Both the position numbers and the translations under genes were made by a program. This document shows positions 8,857 through 18,107 of a DNA stretch of 64,000 nt, piece by piece; position 1 is the stretch's first letter; each line of letters opens with the position of its first letter. This DNA comes from Aliivibrio salmonicida LFI1238. Its GTDB lineage: Bacteria; Pseudomonadota; Gammaproteobacteria; Enterobacterales; Vibrionaceae. A model generated the notes under the pieces. It was not told where the DNA came from. It was given only the letters and a program-made list of their open reading frames with translations, and did not search any database. The DNA lies in NCBI RefSeq assembly GCF_000196495.1, contig NC_011313.1, positions 620,001 to 684,000 on the forward strand. The letters run 5' to 3'.

Positions 8857-9852
8857 ATGGGTCCGTTATGGCTAGATGTTGAAGGGTATGAAATTGATGC
8901 AGAAGAGCGTGAGCTACTTCAGCATCCTACTGTGGGTGGTTTAATCCTTTTTGCTCGTAATTATCACGATCCTGCACAGTTGTCAGCGCTCATCGCGTCA
9001 ATTCGTAAAGCGACAGGTCGCCCTATTATTATTGGTGTTGACCAAGAAGGTGGGCGTGTTCAACGTTTCAGAGATGAATTTACCTTAATCCCACCCGCTC
9101 AAGCGTATGCCGAGATGAACAATGGTATCGAGTTAGCGAAAACAGCGGGTTGGCTATTGTGTGCTGAATTAGTCGCTCATGACATCGATTTAACGTTTGC
9201 ACCAGTGTTAGACAGCGGCTTTGATTGTAAAGCGATTGGTAATCGTGCATTTGGCGATGATATTAATACCATTGTTAAGTACAGCACCGCCTTTATGCAA
9301 GGAATGAAATCGGCAGGAACGTCGACAACGGGCAAGCATTTTCCTGGCCACGGTGGTGTGATTGCCGATTCTCATTTAGAAACCCCTTATGATAATCGCG
9401 ACAACATTGTTGAGCTAGACATGGCCATCTTTAAAGCACAAATTGATGCCGGTATTTTAGATGCGATGATGCCAGCACATGTGATTTACCCTGAATACGA
9501 TTCATCACCAGCCAGTGGTTCATCATTCTGGTTAAAAGACATCTTACGTAAACAACTCAACTTTACTGGTTTGGTGTTTTCTGATGACCTTAGTATGGAA
9601 GGGGCAACGATAATGGGGGGGCCTGCAGAACGTTCTCAGCAAGCATTAGAGGCCGGTTGCGATATGCTCTTAATGTGTAATAACAGAAAATCAGCGGTTG
9701 AAGTGTTAGATAATCTCGCGATTCAAACCGTAGAGAAAGCTCATTCGTTGTTAAAAACACAAAGCTTTGATCGAAAAACACTGAGAAGCAGCAAAGAGTG
9801 GAAAGCCGCAAACGAGACGATTACTCGTGCTTATGATGGCTGGAAGTCTTAA
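8857..9852 (+). CDS. nagZ: Beta-N-acetylhexosaminidase, family GH3
   Basis: 331 residues from the ATG of MGPLWLDVEG, preceded by GGAG and matching the start of E. coli NagZ; a TTG four codons upstream is rejected. It shows the GH3 NagZ motifs KHFPGHG near residue 165, the short D-H catalytic loop (IADSH) and FSDDLSMEGA with the nucleophile Asp. It removes GlcNAc from GlcNAc-anhydroMurNAc peptides in the cytoplasm, making the substrate for AnmK encoded on the other strand. In other bacteria its product feeds AmpR-controlled beta-lactamase induction; no ampR is visible here. Confidence 0.96.
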   Translation: MGPLWLDVEGYEIDAEERELLQHPTVGGLILFARNYHDPAQLSALIASIRKATGRPIIIGVDQEGGRVQRFRDEFTLIPPAQAYAEMNNGIELAKTAGWLLCAELVAHDIDLTFAPVLDSGFDCKAIGNRAFGDDINTIVKYSTAFMQGMKSAGTSTTGKHFPGHGGVIADSHLETPYDNRDNIVELDMAIFKAQIDAGILDAMMPAHVIYPEYDSSPASGSSFWLKDILRKQLNFTGLVFSDDLSMEGATIMGGPAERSQQALEAGCDMLLMCNNRKSAVEVLDNLAIQTVEKAHSLLKTQSFDRKTLRSSKEWKAANETITRAYDGWKS

Positions 9853-9880
9853 TATTTCTTCATAAGACGCATTGAATAAT

Positions 9881-9910
9881 AAAACGCACGAGATAGCTTG
9901 TGCGTTTTTT
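9881..9910 (+). terminator. Intrinsic terminator after nagZ
   Basis: AAAACGCAC pairs with GTGCGTTTT around a short loop and is followed by a run of T. It separates nagZ from treR. Confidence 0.85.
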
Positions 9911-10003
9911 ATGAAAGGTTGTAAATCTGGATGAATTAGATTCAGAAAAAAGAAGATAACGGTATTATTGTAAATTAAATAAACACAGATGGATGAAGTA
10001 AAC

Positions 10004-10948
10004 ATGACGAAGAAATTGACGATCCTTGATGTTGCGAAACTGGCTGGCGTTGGGAAATCAACCGTATCTCGTGTATTAACGAACGATCCTAAAGTGAAGT
10101 TAGAAACTCGTCAAAAAGTAGAACAGATAATTAAAGAATCTGGTTTTATCCCTTCCAAATCGGCTCAAAGCATGCGTGGTGGCAGCCAGAAAGTCATTGG
10201 TGTTATTACTTCTCGTCTTGACTCTCCCTCTGAAAATAAAGCCGTTAGCGGTATTCTAGAGGTTATCTACCAACATGGTTATGATGCAGTGATCATGGAA
10301 AGTCAGTTTGATGCTCAAAAAACGAATGAACATTTAGAGGTATTAAGACGACGCAGCGTTGATGGTGTGATTTTTTTCGGATTTACACATTGTGATATGA
10401 CTGAGATTGAGCGTTGGAATGAGCGCATGGTTGTGATCGCAATGGATACTGATAAAGTCAGCTCGATTAATTATGATAATGAAGGGGTTATTCGACAAGC
10501 GCTTTACCATCTGTCTGACATGAACTTGCAGAACATTGCCTATATTGGCGTTGATCCTAGTGACAAAACAACGGGTAAATTGCGTCTAGAGGCTTACCTT
10601 GAGTGGTGTCATGAGCGAAACCTTCCCCCAAAGTTTGCGACAGGGCAGCTTGATCACCAAAGTGCGTATGCGTTAGTTGATTCTGTTTTAGACCGAGAAT
10701 TACAGGCCATTGTGTGTGCGAGTGATACGATAGCGCTTGGGGTAGCAAAACGGCTTCAGGAGTTACACCGTAATGACATTCAAGTAACCGGTGTCGGTGG
10801 GCATGAGCTACTTTCTTTCTTATTTCCAAATATCATCAGTATTAACCCTGGTTATCAATTAGCGGGAAAAAGTGCCGCTAAGCAGCTTTTACAGCAATTA
10901 GATGGCAACGTAACGATCACGCATCTTACTCAGTCACTGACGGTTTAG
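10004..10948 (+). CDS. treR: Trehalose operon repressor, LacI family
   Basis: 314 residues from the ATG giving MTKKLTILDVAKLAG, with GGATGAAG upstream as ribosome site; an ATG 15 bases earlier is less well placed. The N-terminal LacI-type helix-turn-helix is DVAKLAGVGKSTVSRVLTNDPKV, followed by the periplasmic-binding-protein-like effector domain with RLDSPSENKAV and MESQFDA, very close to E. coli TreR. The E. coli protein binds trehalose-6-phosphate as inducer. It lies upstream of and in line with treBC, which it should repress through the palindrome at 11048. Confidence 0.93.
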   Translation: MTKKLTILDVAKLAGVGKSTVSRVLTNDPKVKLETRQKVEQIIKESGFIPSKSAQSMRGGSQKVIGVITSRLDSPSENKAVSGILEVIYQHGYDAVIMESQFDAQKTNEHLEVLRRRSVDGVIFFGFTHCDMTEIERWNERMVVIAMDTDKVSSINYDNEGVIRQALYHLSDMNLQNIAYIGVDPSDKTTGKLRLEAYLEWCHERNLPPKFATGQLDHQSAYALVDSVLDRELQAIVCASDTIALGVAKRLQELHRNDIQVTGVGGHELLSFLFPNIISINPGYQLAGKSAAKQLLQQLDGNVTITHLTQSLTV

Positions 10949-11030
10949 TCTTATTACAAAAGAGACTTTATTGTGATCTAATTCACCTTGTGGGAAGACT
11001 CTCATTTATTTCTTGTTTCATCTTTGTAAT

Positions 11031-11061
11031 TATACTCGAAAATAAAATGGGAACATTCCCA
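11031..11061 (+). promoter_or_regulatory. treB promoter region with TreR operator
   Basis: TGGGAACATTCCCA at 11048-11061 is a perfect 6-bp inverted repeat around CA, the size and type of a LacI-family operator. A TATACT -10-like hexamer sits just upstream at 11031-11036, so a bound repressor would cover the start site. No convincing -35 was found at the right spacing. A second TGGGAA half-site lies at 10991. The next gene, treB, starts 35 bp downstream. Confidence 0.6.
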
Positions 11062-11096
11062 TCAATGTAAAACAATAATCAACGTGGATTAAAGGC

Positions 11097-12521
11097 ATGA
11101 GTAAAATAGAGAGAAAGGACGTACAACGTTTGATAGAACTAGTCGGGGGATCAGAGAACATTGCGAGTGTAAGCCATTGTTTAACTCGCTTACGTTTTGT
11201 ATTAAATGACGTGAAGTGTGCCGACGTAAAAAGCATTGAAAAAATTCGAATGGTAAAAGGGTGTTTTACCAATGCAGGACAGTTTCAAGTTGTTATTGGT
11301 ACTGAAGTTGATGACGTTTTTACGATTTTAAATGAATTGACGGGTGAAAAAGGCACCTCAAAAGAGAATGCTAAATTAGCCGCTCGTCAAAATATGAATA
11401 TTATTGAGCGTGGAATATCGCACCTTGCTGAGATATTTGTTCCTTTACTGCCAGCGATTATCACAGGTGGTTTGATTTTAGGGTTTAGAAATGTCATTGG
11501 CGACATCAAAATGTTTGATGGTCAGACATTGGTTCAAATTAGCCAGTTTTGGGCCACTGTGCATTCTTTCTTGTGGTTGATTGGCGAAGCCATTTTCTTC
11601 TTCTTACCCGTTGGTGTGTGTTGGTCTACGGTGAAAAAGTTGGGCGGTACACCAATTCTCGGCATTACTCTAGGCATTACTTTAGTGTCACCACAATTGA
11701 TGAATGCGTACCTTATTGGTAAAGAAGTCCCTGATGTATGGGATTTTGGGCTATTTGTGATAGAGAAAGTTGGGTATCAAGCTCAAGTCATACCCGCGAT
11801 GCTTGCTGGAGTTGCTCTCGCCTTTATTGAAACAAATTTGAAGCGCATCATTCCTTCTTATCTATACCTTGTTGTTGTGCCATTTGTTTCTATTTTGTTG
11901 TCTGTAATTTTAGCTCACGCTTTCATCGGCCCGTTTGGGCGTATTGTTGGTGACGGAGTTGCAATGGCAGCAAAAGCAGCAATGACAGGAGACTTTGCAA
12001 TTGTTGGTTCTGTGATTTTTGGTTTCTTTTATGCACCATTAGTGATCACGGGGATCCACCATACGACGAATGCGGTTGATCTGCAATTGATGCAAGAACT
12101 CGGTGGAACCCCAATTTGGCCACTCATTGCGTTATCAAATATTGCTCAAGCATCGGCCGTTGTCGGCATCATTATTATCAGTAAAAAAAGCGGTGAGCGT
12201 GATATTTCAGTACCTGCGGCTATTTCTGCGTATTTAGGCGTTACTGAGCCCGCAATGTACGGTATTAACTTGAAATACAAATTTCCGATGTTGAGTGCGA
12301 TGATTGGCTCTGCGATGGCGGCGGCTATTTGTGGGAGTGCAGGCGTCATGGCGAATGGTATTGGTGTTGGTGGTTTGCCGGGTATTCTTTCTATTCAGCC
12401 GCAATACTGGGGTATTTATGGCGTAGCTATGCTTGTCGCGATCGTCGTTCCTGCGATGTTAACGCTTGCCTTGTATAAACGAGCGCAAGTAAAAGAACAG
12501 CTGTACGTTTCCGTAGCGTAA
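11097..12521 (+). CDS. treB: PTS trehalose-specific EIIBC permease
   Basis: 474 residues. EIIB domain is N-terminal, with phospho-acceptor Cys28 in SVSHCLTRLRF. The EIIC domain spans roughly residues 105-470 with about ten hydrophobic segments and the conserved ITGIHHTTNAVD motif. It imports trehalose across the inner membrane and phosphorylates it to trehalose-6-phosphate, taking phosphate from HPr through an EIIA(Glc) encoded elsewhere, since no EIIA domain is fused. It is followed 78 bp later by treC, and the pair forms an operon. Confidence 0.95.
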   Translation: MSKIERKDVQRLIELVGGSENIASVSHCLTRLRFVLNDVKCADVKSIEKIRMVKGCFTNAGQFQVVIGTEVDDVFTILNELTGEKGTSKENAKLAARQNMNIIERGISHLAEIFVPLLPAIITGGLILGFRNVIGDIKMFDGQTLVQISQFWATVHSFLWLIGEAIFFFLPVGVCWSTVKKLGGTPILGITLGITLVSPQLMNAYLIGKEVPDVWDFGLFVIEKVGYQAQVIPAMLAGVALAFIETNLKRIIPSYLYLVVVPFVSILLSVILAHAFIGPFGRIVGDGVAMAAKAAMTGDFAIVGSVIFGFFYAPLVITGIHHTTNAVDLQLMQELGGTPIWPLIALSNIAQASAVVGIIIISKKSGERDISVPAAISAYLGVTEPAMYGINLKYKFPMLSAMIGSAMAAAICGSAGVMANGIGVGGLPGILSIQPQYWGIYGVAMLVAIVVPAMLTLALYKRAQVKEQLYVSVA

Positions 12522-12599
12522 TTATTTAACACCTTTGTCTTTATGTTGATTGAAATAGTGCAAAGGTGTTCTCTTTTTTAGTGGTTTAGAGAACATAGA

Positions 12600-14270
12600 A
12601 TGACAAATACAGAGTGGTGGCGCACAGCGACCGTTTATCAAATTTACCCAAAAAGCTTTTGTGATAGTACCGATAAAGGTACCGGAGATATCCAAGGGAT
12701 CATTTCAAAACTGGATTATTTACAAAAACTGGGAATTGATGCGATATGGTTGACACCTGTCTATCAATCGCCAATGGTTGATAATGGCTATGATATTTCA
12801 GATTATTATTCCATTAATACTGATTTTGGAACGATGGATGATCTGGATGAATTGCTTGAACAAGCAACGTCTCGTGGTATACGTATTATTATGGATATCG
12901 TTGTTAATCATACATCGACAACGCATCATTGGTTTCAATCGGCATTGGGAAATAAAGACAGCGAATATCGAGATTATTATATTTGGAAAGATCCCGTTGA
13001 TGATAAAGAACCAACGAATTGGCAGTCTAAATTTGGGGGTAATGCGTGGGCGTTAGATGAGTCCTCTGGACAGTATTATTTGCATCTTTTTGCTAAAGAA
13101 CAAGCGGATTTAAATTGGGAGAATCCAAAGGTTCGTCAAGAAGTGAAAAATATTATTAGCTTTTGGGCAGAAAAAGGCATTGATGGATTCCGTTTAGATG
13201 TCATTAATTTGATTTCAAAACAACAAGAATTTCTGAATGACGATGTGGGAGATGGCCGCCGATTTTATACTGATGGCCCTAAGGTACATCAATATTTACA
13301 AGAGATAAGTGACGCTGTTTTTCAAAAGTATGGTTCTGTTACGGTTGGTGAAATGTCATCGACCACATTAGAGCATTGCCAACAATATTCAGCGAAAGAA
13401 GGCAAAGAGCTGTCGATGGTGTTTAACTTCCATCATCTTAAAGCCGATTATAAAAATGGCGATAAATGGACGAAATTCCCATTTGATTTCTTATCATTGA
13501 AATCCATCTTTAATCATTGGCAAACAGGTTTGAATGGTAAAGGCTGGGGCGCATTGTTCTGGTGTAATCACGACCAACCAAGAGTGGTTAGCCGTTTAGG
13601 TCACGATGGTGAGTATCGTGAATTATCAGCCAAGATGCTTGCTTCCTCAATACACATGATGCAAGGAACACCGTATATATATCAAGGTGAAGAGATTGGG
13701 ATGACCAACCCACACTACACTTCTATTGATGAATATCGTGATCTTGAAAGTACCAATATGTACAACATCATGGTGAACCAAGATAAGTCAGTTTCAGACG
13801 ATGAGATGCTTGAGATTTTAGACCAGAAATCACGAGATAATTCCCGTACCCCAATGCAATGGAATGATTTGGAAAATGCTGGGTTTACTCAAGGAAAACC
13901 GTGGTTGTCGATTGCGACTAACTATAAGAGTGTAAATGCAGAAAAAGCAGTCAGTGATTCAAGCTCCGTGTTTTACTTTTATCAGAAATTGATTCAGTTG
14001 CGTAAGCGTATTGATGTCATTACTACTGGGGATTATCGCGATCTTATGCCTGAGCATGAATCTCTATTTTGTTACCAACGTGAAAATACGACGCATCGTT
14101 TGATTGCGGTACATAATTTTTACGGTAATGACGTTCCTATTACTTTAGATTTAACAGGGAAGCAATCGGAATACATTTTAGCGAACTACGGTGATGTCGA
14201 ATCTACACCACCGCAAGAGGGTGGAATACTGCGTCCGTATGAATGCCGCGTTGTATTAATCCAAAAGTAA
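12600..14270 (+). CDS. treC: Trehalose-6-phosphate hydrolase, GH13
   Basis: 556 residues, full length for TreC. The GH13 motifs appear in order: DIVVNHT (region I), DGFRLDVIN with the catalytic Asp near residue 199, GEMSS with the acid Glu, and CNHDQPR. The start MTNTEWWRTATVYQIYPKSF is typical of TreC. It splits trehalose-6-phosphate from TreB into glucose and glucose-6-phosphate in the cytoplasm. An oligo-1,6-glucosidase would look similar, but the treR-treB context settles the substrate. Confidence 0.95.
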   Translation: MTNTEWWRTATVYQIYPKSFCDSTDKGTGDIQGIISKLDYLQKLGIDAIWLTPVYQSPMVDNGYDISDYYSINTDFGTMDDLDELLEQATSRGIRIIMDIVVNHTSTTHHWFQSALGNKDSEYRDYYIWKDPVDDKEPTNWQSKFGGNAWALDESSGQYYLHLFAKEQADLNWENPKVRQEVKNIISFWAEKGIDGFRLDVINLISKQQEFLNDDVGDGRRFYTDGPKVHQYLQEISDAVFQKYGSVTVGEMSSTTLEHCQQYSAKEGKELSMVFNFHHLKADYKNGDKWTKFPFDFLSLKSIFNHWQTGLNGKGWGALFWCNHDQPRVVSRLGHDGEYRELSAKMLASSIHMMQGTPYIYQGEEIGMTNPHYTSIDEYRDLESTNMYNIMVNQDKSVSDDEMLEILDQKSRDNSRTPMQWNDLENAGFTQGKPWLSIATNYKSVNAEKAVSDSSSVFYFYQKLIQLRKRIDVITTGDYRDLMPEHESLFCYQRENTTHRLIAVHNFYGNDVPITLDLTGKQSEYILANYGDVESTPPQEGGILRPYECRVVLIQK

Positions 14271-14311
14271 TTTAAATGATAAGCGGCAAGCACTGAATTG
14301 TGCGTAAAAAT

Positions 14312-14348
14312 AAAGCCCAGAGAGTCATCACGACTCTCAGGGCTTTTT
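14312..14348. terminator. Bidirectional terminator between treC and pykA
   Basis: AAAGCCCAGAGAGTC pairs with GACTCTCAGGGCTTT (one bulge) around ATCAC. It has T runs on both strands and serves the convergent treC and pykA genes. Confidence 0.9.
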
Positions 14349-14372
14349 AATCACTTAATTTAGCGTGTTTTA

Positions 14373-15818
14373 TTACTCAACAGTAATGATTCGCATGCAG
14401 TTAGTTGAGCCTACGATGTCCATTACATCACCTTGAGTGATAATAACTTGGTCGCCTTTTACTAATAGACCTTTGTCTTTTAGTGCATTGATAGCGGCGT
14501 GTGTTGATGGTAAGCCAGAATCTGCACTTTCATCAAAGAACACTGGCGTAACACCACGGTAAAGTGTTGCACGGTTCAGTGTGCTTTCGTTACGAGACAA
14601 AGCGAAGATTGGTAAACCAGAGCTTAGACGAGACATCATTAATGGTGTACGACCAGACTCAGTCAGCGTAATCATCGCAGTGATGCCTTCCATGTGGTTT
14701 GCTGCATACATAGTAGACATTGCAATCGTTTCTTCTGGCGTAGTGAAACGACGGTCTAAACGGTGGTTAGATACGTTCACTGTTGGTACTTTTTCAGCAC
14801 CAATACAAACACTTGCCATTGAAGTTACGGTTTCAACAGGGAAATCACCAGCCGCTGTTTCAGCAGAAAGCATTACCGCATCCGAGCCATCAAGTACGGC
14901 GTTAGCAACGTCCATCACTTCAGCACGAGTTGGCATTGGGCTTGTGATCATTGATTCCATCATTTGTGTTGCTGTGATAACCGTACGGTTAAGGCTACGA
15001 GCACGACGGATCAGTTGTTTTTGAACGCCGACTAATTCAGGATCGCCAATCTCAACACCTAGGTCACCACGAGCAACCATAACAACGTCAGAAGCCATGA
15101 TGATGTCATCCATTGCTTCTTCTGTTGCTACTGTTTCTGCACGTTCTACTTTAGCGACTAATTTCGCTTCAAGGCCTGCGTCACGCGCTAAACGGCGAGC
15201 GTAGTTCATGTCTTCGCCATTACGTGGGAAAGAAACTGCTAGGTAATCTACTTTCATTGCAGCAGCTGTGATGATGTCTGCTTTGTCTTTGTCTGTTAGT
15301 GCTTCAGCTGAAAGACCGCCGCCTTGTTTGTTGATGCCTTTATTGTTTGATAAAGGACCCGCAACCGTTACTTCAGTGTGAACTTTATTGCCTTCAACGG
15401 CGGTAACTTTTAATTGAACACGACCGTCATCAAGAAGCAGAACGTCTCCTGCTACAACGTCACGTGGTAATTCTTTATAATCAAGGCCAACGCTTTCTTG
15501 GTTGCCTTCACCTTTTGGTAAATCGCTGTCTAGGGTGAATTTATCACCAATAGTTAAGTGGATTTTACCGTCTTTAAACGTTGATACGCGAATTTTAGGA
15601 CCTTGAAGGTCACCAAGGATTGCTACGTGTGTGCCTAGTCTTGCTGCGATTTCCCGAATTTTTTTTGCACGTTCGATGTGGTCTTCTGCGCTACCGTGTG
15701 AAAAGTTCATACGAACAACGTTTGCACCAGCGACAATGATTTTTTCAAGATTGTTATCACGGTCAGTTGCAGGGCCAAGAGTACAAACGATTTTTGTTCT
15801 ACGTAGTCTGTTAGACAT
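14373..15818 (-). CDS. pykA: Pyruvate kinase, type II
   Basis: 481 residues, nearly collinear with E. coli PykA from the start MSNRLRRTKIVCTLGPATD. It contains the phosphate- and K+-binding NFSHG, the LAVSFPR stretch, the KVERAE lysine, MVARGDLGVE and the TATQMMESM signature. It converts phosphoenolpyruvate and ADP to pyruvate and ATP; type II enzymes are AMP/sugar-phosphate activated. GGAGATAAT precedes the ATG. Stand-alone gene convergent with treC. Confidence 0.96.
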   Translation of the reverse strand: MSNRLRRTKIVCTLGPATDRDNNLEKIIVAGANVVRMNFSHGSAEDHIERAKKIREIAARLGTHVAILGDLQGPKIRVSTFKDGKIHLTIGDKFTLDSDLPKGEGNQESVGLDYKELPRDVVAGDVLLLDDGRVQLKVTAVEGNKVHTEVTVAGPLSNNKGINKQGGGLSAEALTDKDKADIITAAAMKVDYLAVSFPRNGEDMNYARRLARDAGLEAKLVAKVERAETVATEEAMDDIIMASDVVMVARGDLGVEIGDPELVGVQKQLIRRARSLNRTVITATQMMESMITSPMPTRAEVMDVANAVLDGSDAVMLSAETAAGDFPVETVTSMASVCIGAEKVPTVNVSNHRLDRRFTTPEETIAMSTMYAANHMEGITAMITLTESGRTPLMMSRLSSGLPIFALSRNESTLNRATLYRGVTPVFFDESADSGLPSTHAAINALKDKGLLVKGDQVIITQGDVMDIVGSTNCMRIITVE

Positions 15819-15922
15819 ATTATCTCCAAGAGGATGTTATTGTATTTACTTCATTATTAGATAAACATATATCGAGAATGATGACATTTCCATGATTCAA
15901 ACAAGGAAATTGTAAAACTTTA

Positions 15923-16603
15923 TCACGCAATCGCTAAATACTTGTGTGTTTGTATAGAAAGTCGCCAGTTTTTCTTAATGCAGGTTTCAATACACAGTTC
16001 GGTAGCGCGTGGTTTCTGGCTAATCGGTTGCAATGCAATCGTTACATCAGTTAATAGATTAACGCCATCCAATAGCGCTTCTAGCTGTTCGATGTCTTTA
16101 GTGGTGCCTACAGGGTGTTTGATTTCGTTGGCACGCATTAGAGCTTCGTCTAATACTGGAAGCTTACCTTTCATGTTTATTTTTGGTGACACGGTCACCC
16201 AAGTGTTATTTGAAGTAAGAATAGGGTAGGTGCCACTGGTTTCAATTTGGCAGCGGTAACCGTTCTTTTCTAATTCTTCTGTTAATGAGGTGAGATCATA
16301 CATGCAAGGTTCACCACCGGTGATAACCATGTGTTTTGCGGTATACCCTTGTTGAACTAACATATCGATAATTTGTAACGCCGTTAATTCAGTCCAGCTT
16401 GGTGCGTCTTCTGTTTTTGCTAGAATGGTCGCTAAGTCTGTTTTATCGCTTAATTCCACATCCCATGTTTGTTTGGTATCACACCATGAGCAGCCCACTG
16501 GGCAACCTTGCAAACGTAAGAAAATAGAGGGTACACCTGTAAAAGTGCCTTCACCTTGAATGGTTTCAAATAACTCATTAATTTTAAATAACGCGGATGA
16601 CAT
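15923..16603 (-). CDS. queE: 7-carboxy-7-deazaguanine synthase (radical SAM)
   Basis: 226 residues from MSSALFKINELFETIQGEG. Upstream in-frame codons to 16705 are not like the family and are excluded. The radical-SAM cluster Cys residues are C34, C38 and C41 in CPVGCSWC, and VITGGEPC is the GGE-type SAM-binding motif. QueE converts 6-carboxy-tetrahydropterin to 7-carboxy-7-deazaguanine in queuosine biosynthesis. The C-terminal NWRLSIQTHKYLAIA matches the enterobacterial type closely. No other que genes are adjacent. Confidence 0.94.
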   Translation of the reverse strand: MSSALFKINELFETIQGEGTFTGVPSIFLRLQGCPVGCSWCDTKQTWDVELSDKTDLATILAKTEDAPSWTELTALQIIDMLVQQGYTAKHMVITGGEPCMYDLTSLTEELEKNGYRCQIETSGTYPILTSNNTWVTVSPKINMKGKLPVLDEALMRANEIKHPVGTTKDIEQLEALLDGVNLLTDVTIALQPISQKPRATELCIETCIKKNWRLSIQTHKYLAIA

Positions 16604-16786
16604 AATTATTTTACTCAAATAAAAAACTATAAAATTCGGTGGATGAAATACGGGGTAAAGTCGCATTTTCAGTAAATATTTCATAAACTTCGTGATTAAA
16701 GTCACGTAGGTTAACTCTTAAGCTTCACAATTACTTCGCAAAGTAAAAAAATGATTTATTGCTACATTTTTTTACTGGAGACACCC

Positions 16787-18001
16787 ATGTACGTGGCACA
16801 GCCCGGACAGATTGATCACTTAAAACAAGTAAATGCAGGACGGGTTTATAAACTAATTGACCAACGTGGCCCTATCTCTCGAATCGAGCTCTCAAAAGAG
16901 AGTCATTTAGCGCCTGCAAGCATAACTAAAATTACGCGTGAACTACTTGATGCACACCTTATCAAAGAAACGCAGGTACAAGAAGGAAATAGTCGCGGTC
17001 GTCCAGCGATTGGGTTGAAAGTTGACAATGAAGGGTGGCAATTCCTTTCACTTCGTTTAGGCCGTGGGTATTTAACTATTGCTTTGCACAGCTTAGGCGG
17101 TCAGCAAATCATTGAAGAAAAGCAGAATATCAAAGAAATAGAACAAGATGAACTGTTAGCCAAATTGTTGACTGAAATTGAACGTTTTTTCCAAAAGCAT
17201 GCTCGTATTCTTGGGCGAATTACCAGCATTGCTATCTCACTGCCTGGTTTAATTGTGTCGTCTCAAGGGCTAGTGATTCAGATGCCACATTATAATGTGC
17301 ATAATCTCCCTCTTGGTCCTAAGATTTATGAAGCGACAGGCTTGCCTGTTTTTGTCGGTAATGACACCAGAAGTTGGGCGTTAGCTGAAAAGCTCTTTGG
17401 TAATTCCCAAGAATTTGATAATTCGATTCTTGTTTCTATTCATCATGGGGTGGGGGCTGGAATCATTATGAATGGGGAGGTGTTGCAAGGTCGAACCGGT
17501 AATATCGGTGAAATGGGGCACATTCAAATTAACAAACTTGGGTTACGTTGTCACTGTGGTAACTCTGGGTGTTTAGAAACCATTGCCAGTGCAAAAGCAT
17601 TACGTGATCAAGTTCAAAACTTAATCAATAGTGGGCACGAGACGTCATTGAAAAACAAAGTGATCACGATAGAGAATATTTGTTTAGCCGCGAACGAAGG
17701 TGATATTTTGGCGAAACAAGTGATCACTGAGCTTGGGCACAGTTTAGGTGAAGCAGTCGCCATTATGGTGAACTTATTTAACCCTGAAATTGTATTGATT
17801 GGTGGAGAAATTAATCTTTCTAAACACATTTTATATCCAGCAATCATGGATTGTATCCAGAATCAGGTTCTTCCTTTATATGCGAAAGATATACGATTAG
17901 AAGAAAGTCGATTTTACACTCAAGCGACGATGCCGGGTGCAGCCCTAGTGAAACAGGCAATGTTTGATGGCTCGTTATTAATGAGAGTGATTGAAGGGTA
18001 A
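16787..18001 (+). CDS. mlc: ROK-family transcriptional repressor, Mlc-like
   Basis: 404 residues from MYVAQPGQIDHLKQVNAG, with CTGGAG seven bases upstream; a start 12 codons earlier is rejected. An N-terminal winged HTH (ISRIELSKESHLAPASITKITREL) is followed by a ROK domain with the zinc site CHCGNSGCLETIAS near residue 255. In E. coli, Mlc represses ptsG, ptsHI and mal genes and is released when EIICB(Glc) sequesters it. The match to Mlc is better than to NagC (QPGxIDxxKQxNAG). It is divergent from queE. Confidence 0.87.
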   Translation: MYVAQPGQIDHLKQVNAGRVYKLIDQRGPISRIELSKESHLAPASITKITRELLDAHLIKETQVQEGNSRGRPAIGLKVDNEGWQFLSLRLGRGYLTIALHSLGGQQIIEEKQNIKEIEQDELLAKLLTEIERFFQKHARILGRITSIAISLPGLIVSSQGLVIQMPHYNVHNLPLGPKIYEATGLPVFVGNDTRSWALAEKLFGNSQEFDNSILVSIHHGVGAGIIMNGEVLQGRTGNIGEMGHIQINKLGLRCHCGNSGCLETIASAKALRDQVQNLINSGHETSLKNKVITIENICLAANEGDILAKQVITELGHSLGEAVAIMVNLFNPEIVLIGGEINLSKHILYPAIMDCIQNQVLPLYAKDIRLEESRFYTQATMPGAALVKQAMFDGSLLMRVIEG

Positions 18002-18047
18002 TTCTTAGCTCTATTTATTTTAACGGATAAGTTTAGTGGGTATAAAC

Positions 18048-18077
18048 AAAAAAGAGCATTATTAGAATGCTCTTTTT
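18048..18077. terminator. Terminator between mlc and ltaE
   Basis: A perfect 12-bp stem, AAAAAGAGCATT / AATGCTCTTTTT, with loop ATTAG. A and T runs on both sides allow it to serve both convergent genes. Confidence 0.92.
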
Positions 18078-18107
18078 AGTATTAAGACTGTTGTTGTCGA
18101 TAACGAG

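Noticed and set aside
14581..15024. 147-codon plus-strand ORF
   Set aside because: Lies wholly antisense inside pykA, whose frame matches pyruvate kinase throughout; no ribosome site.
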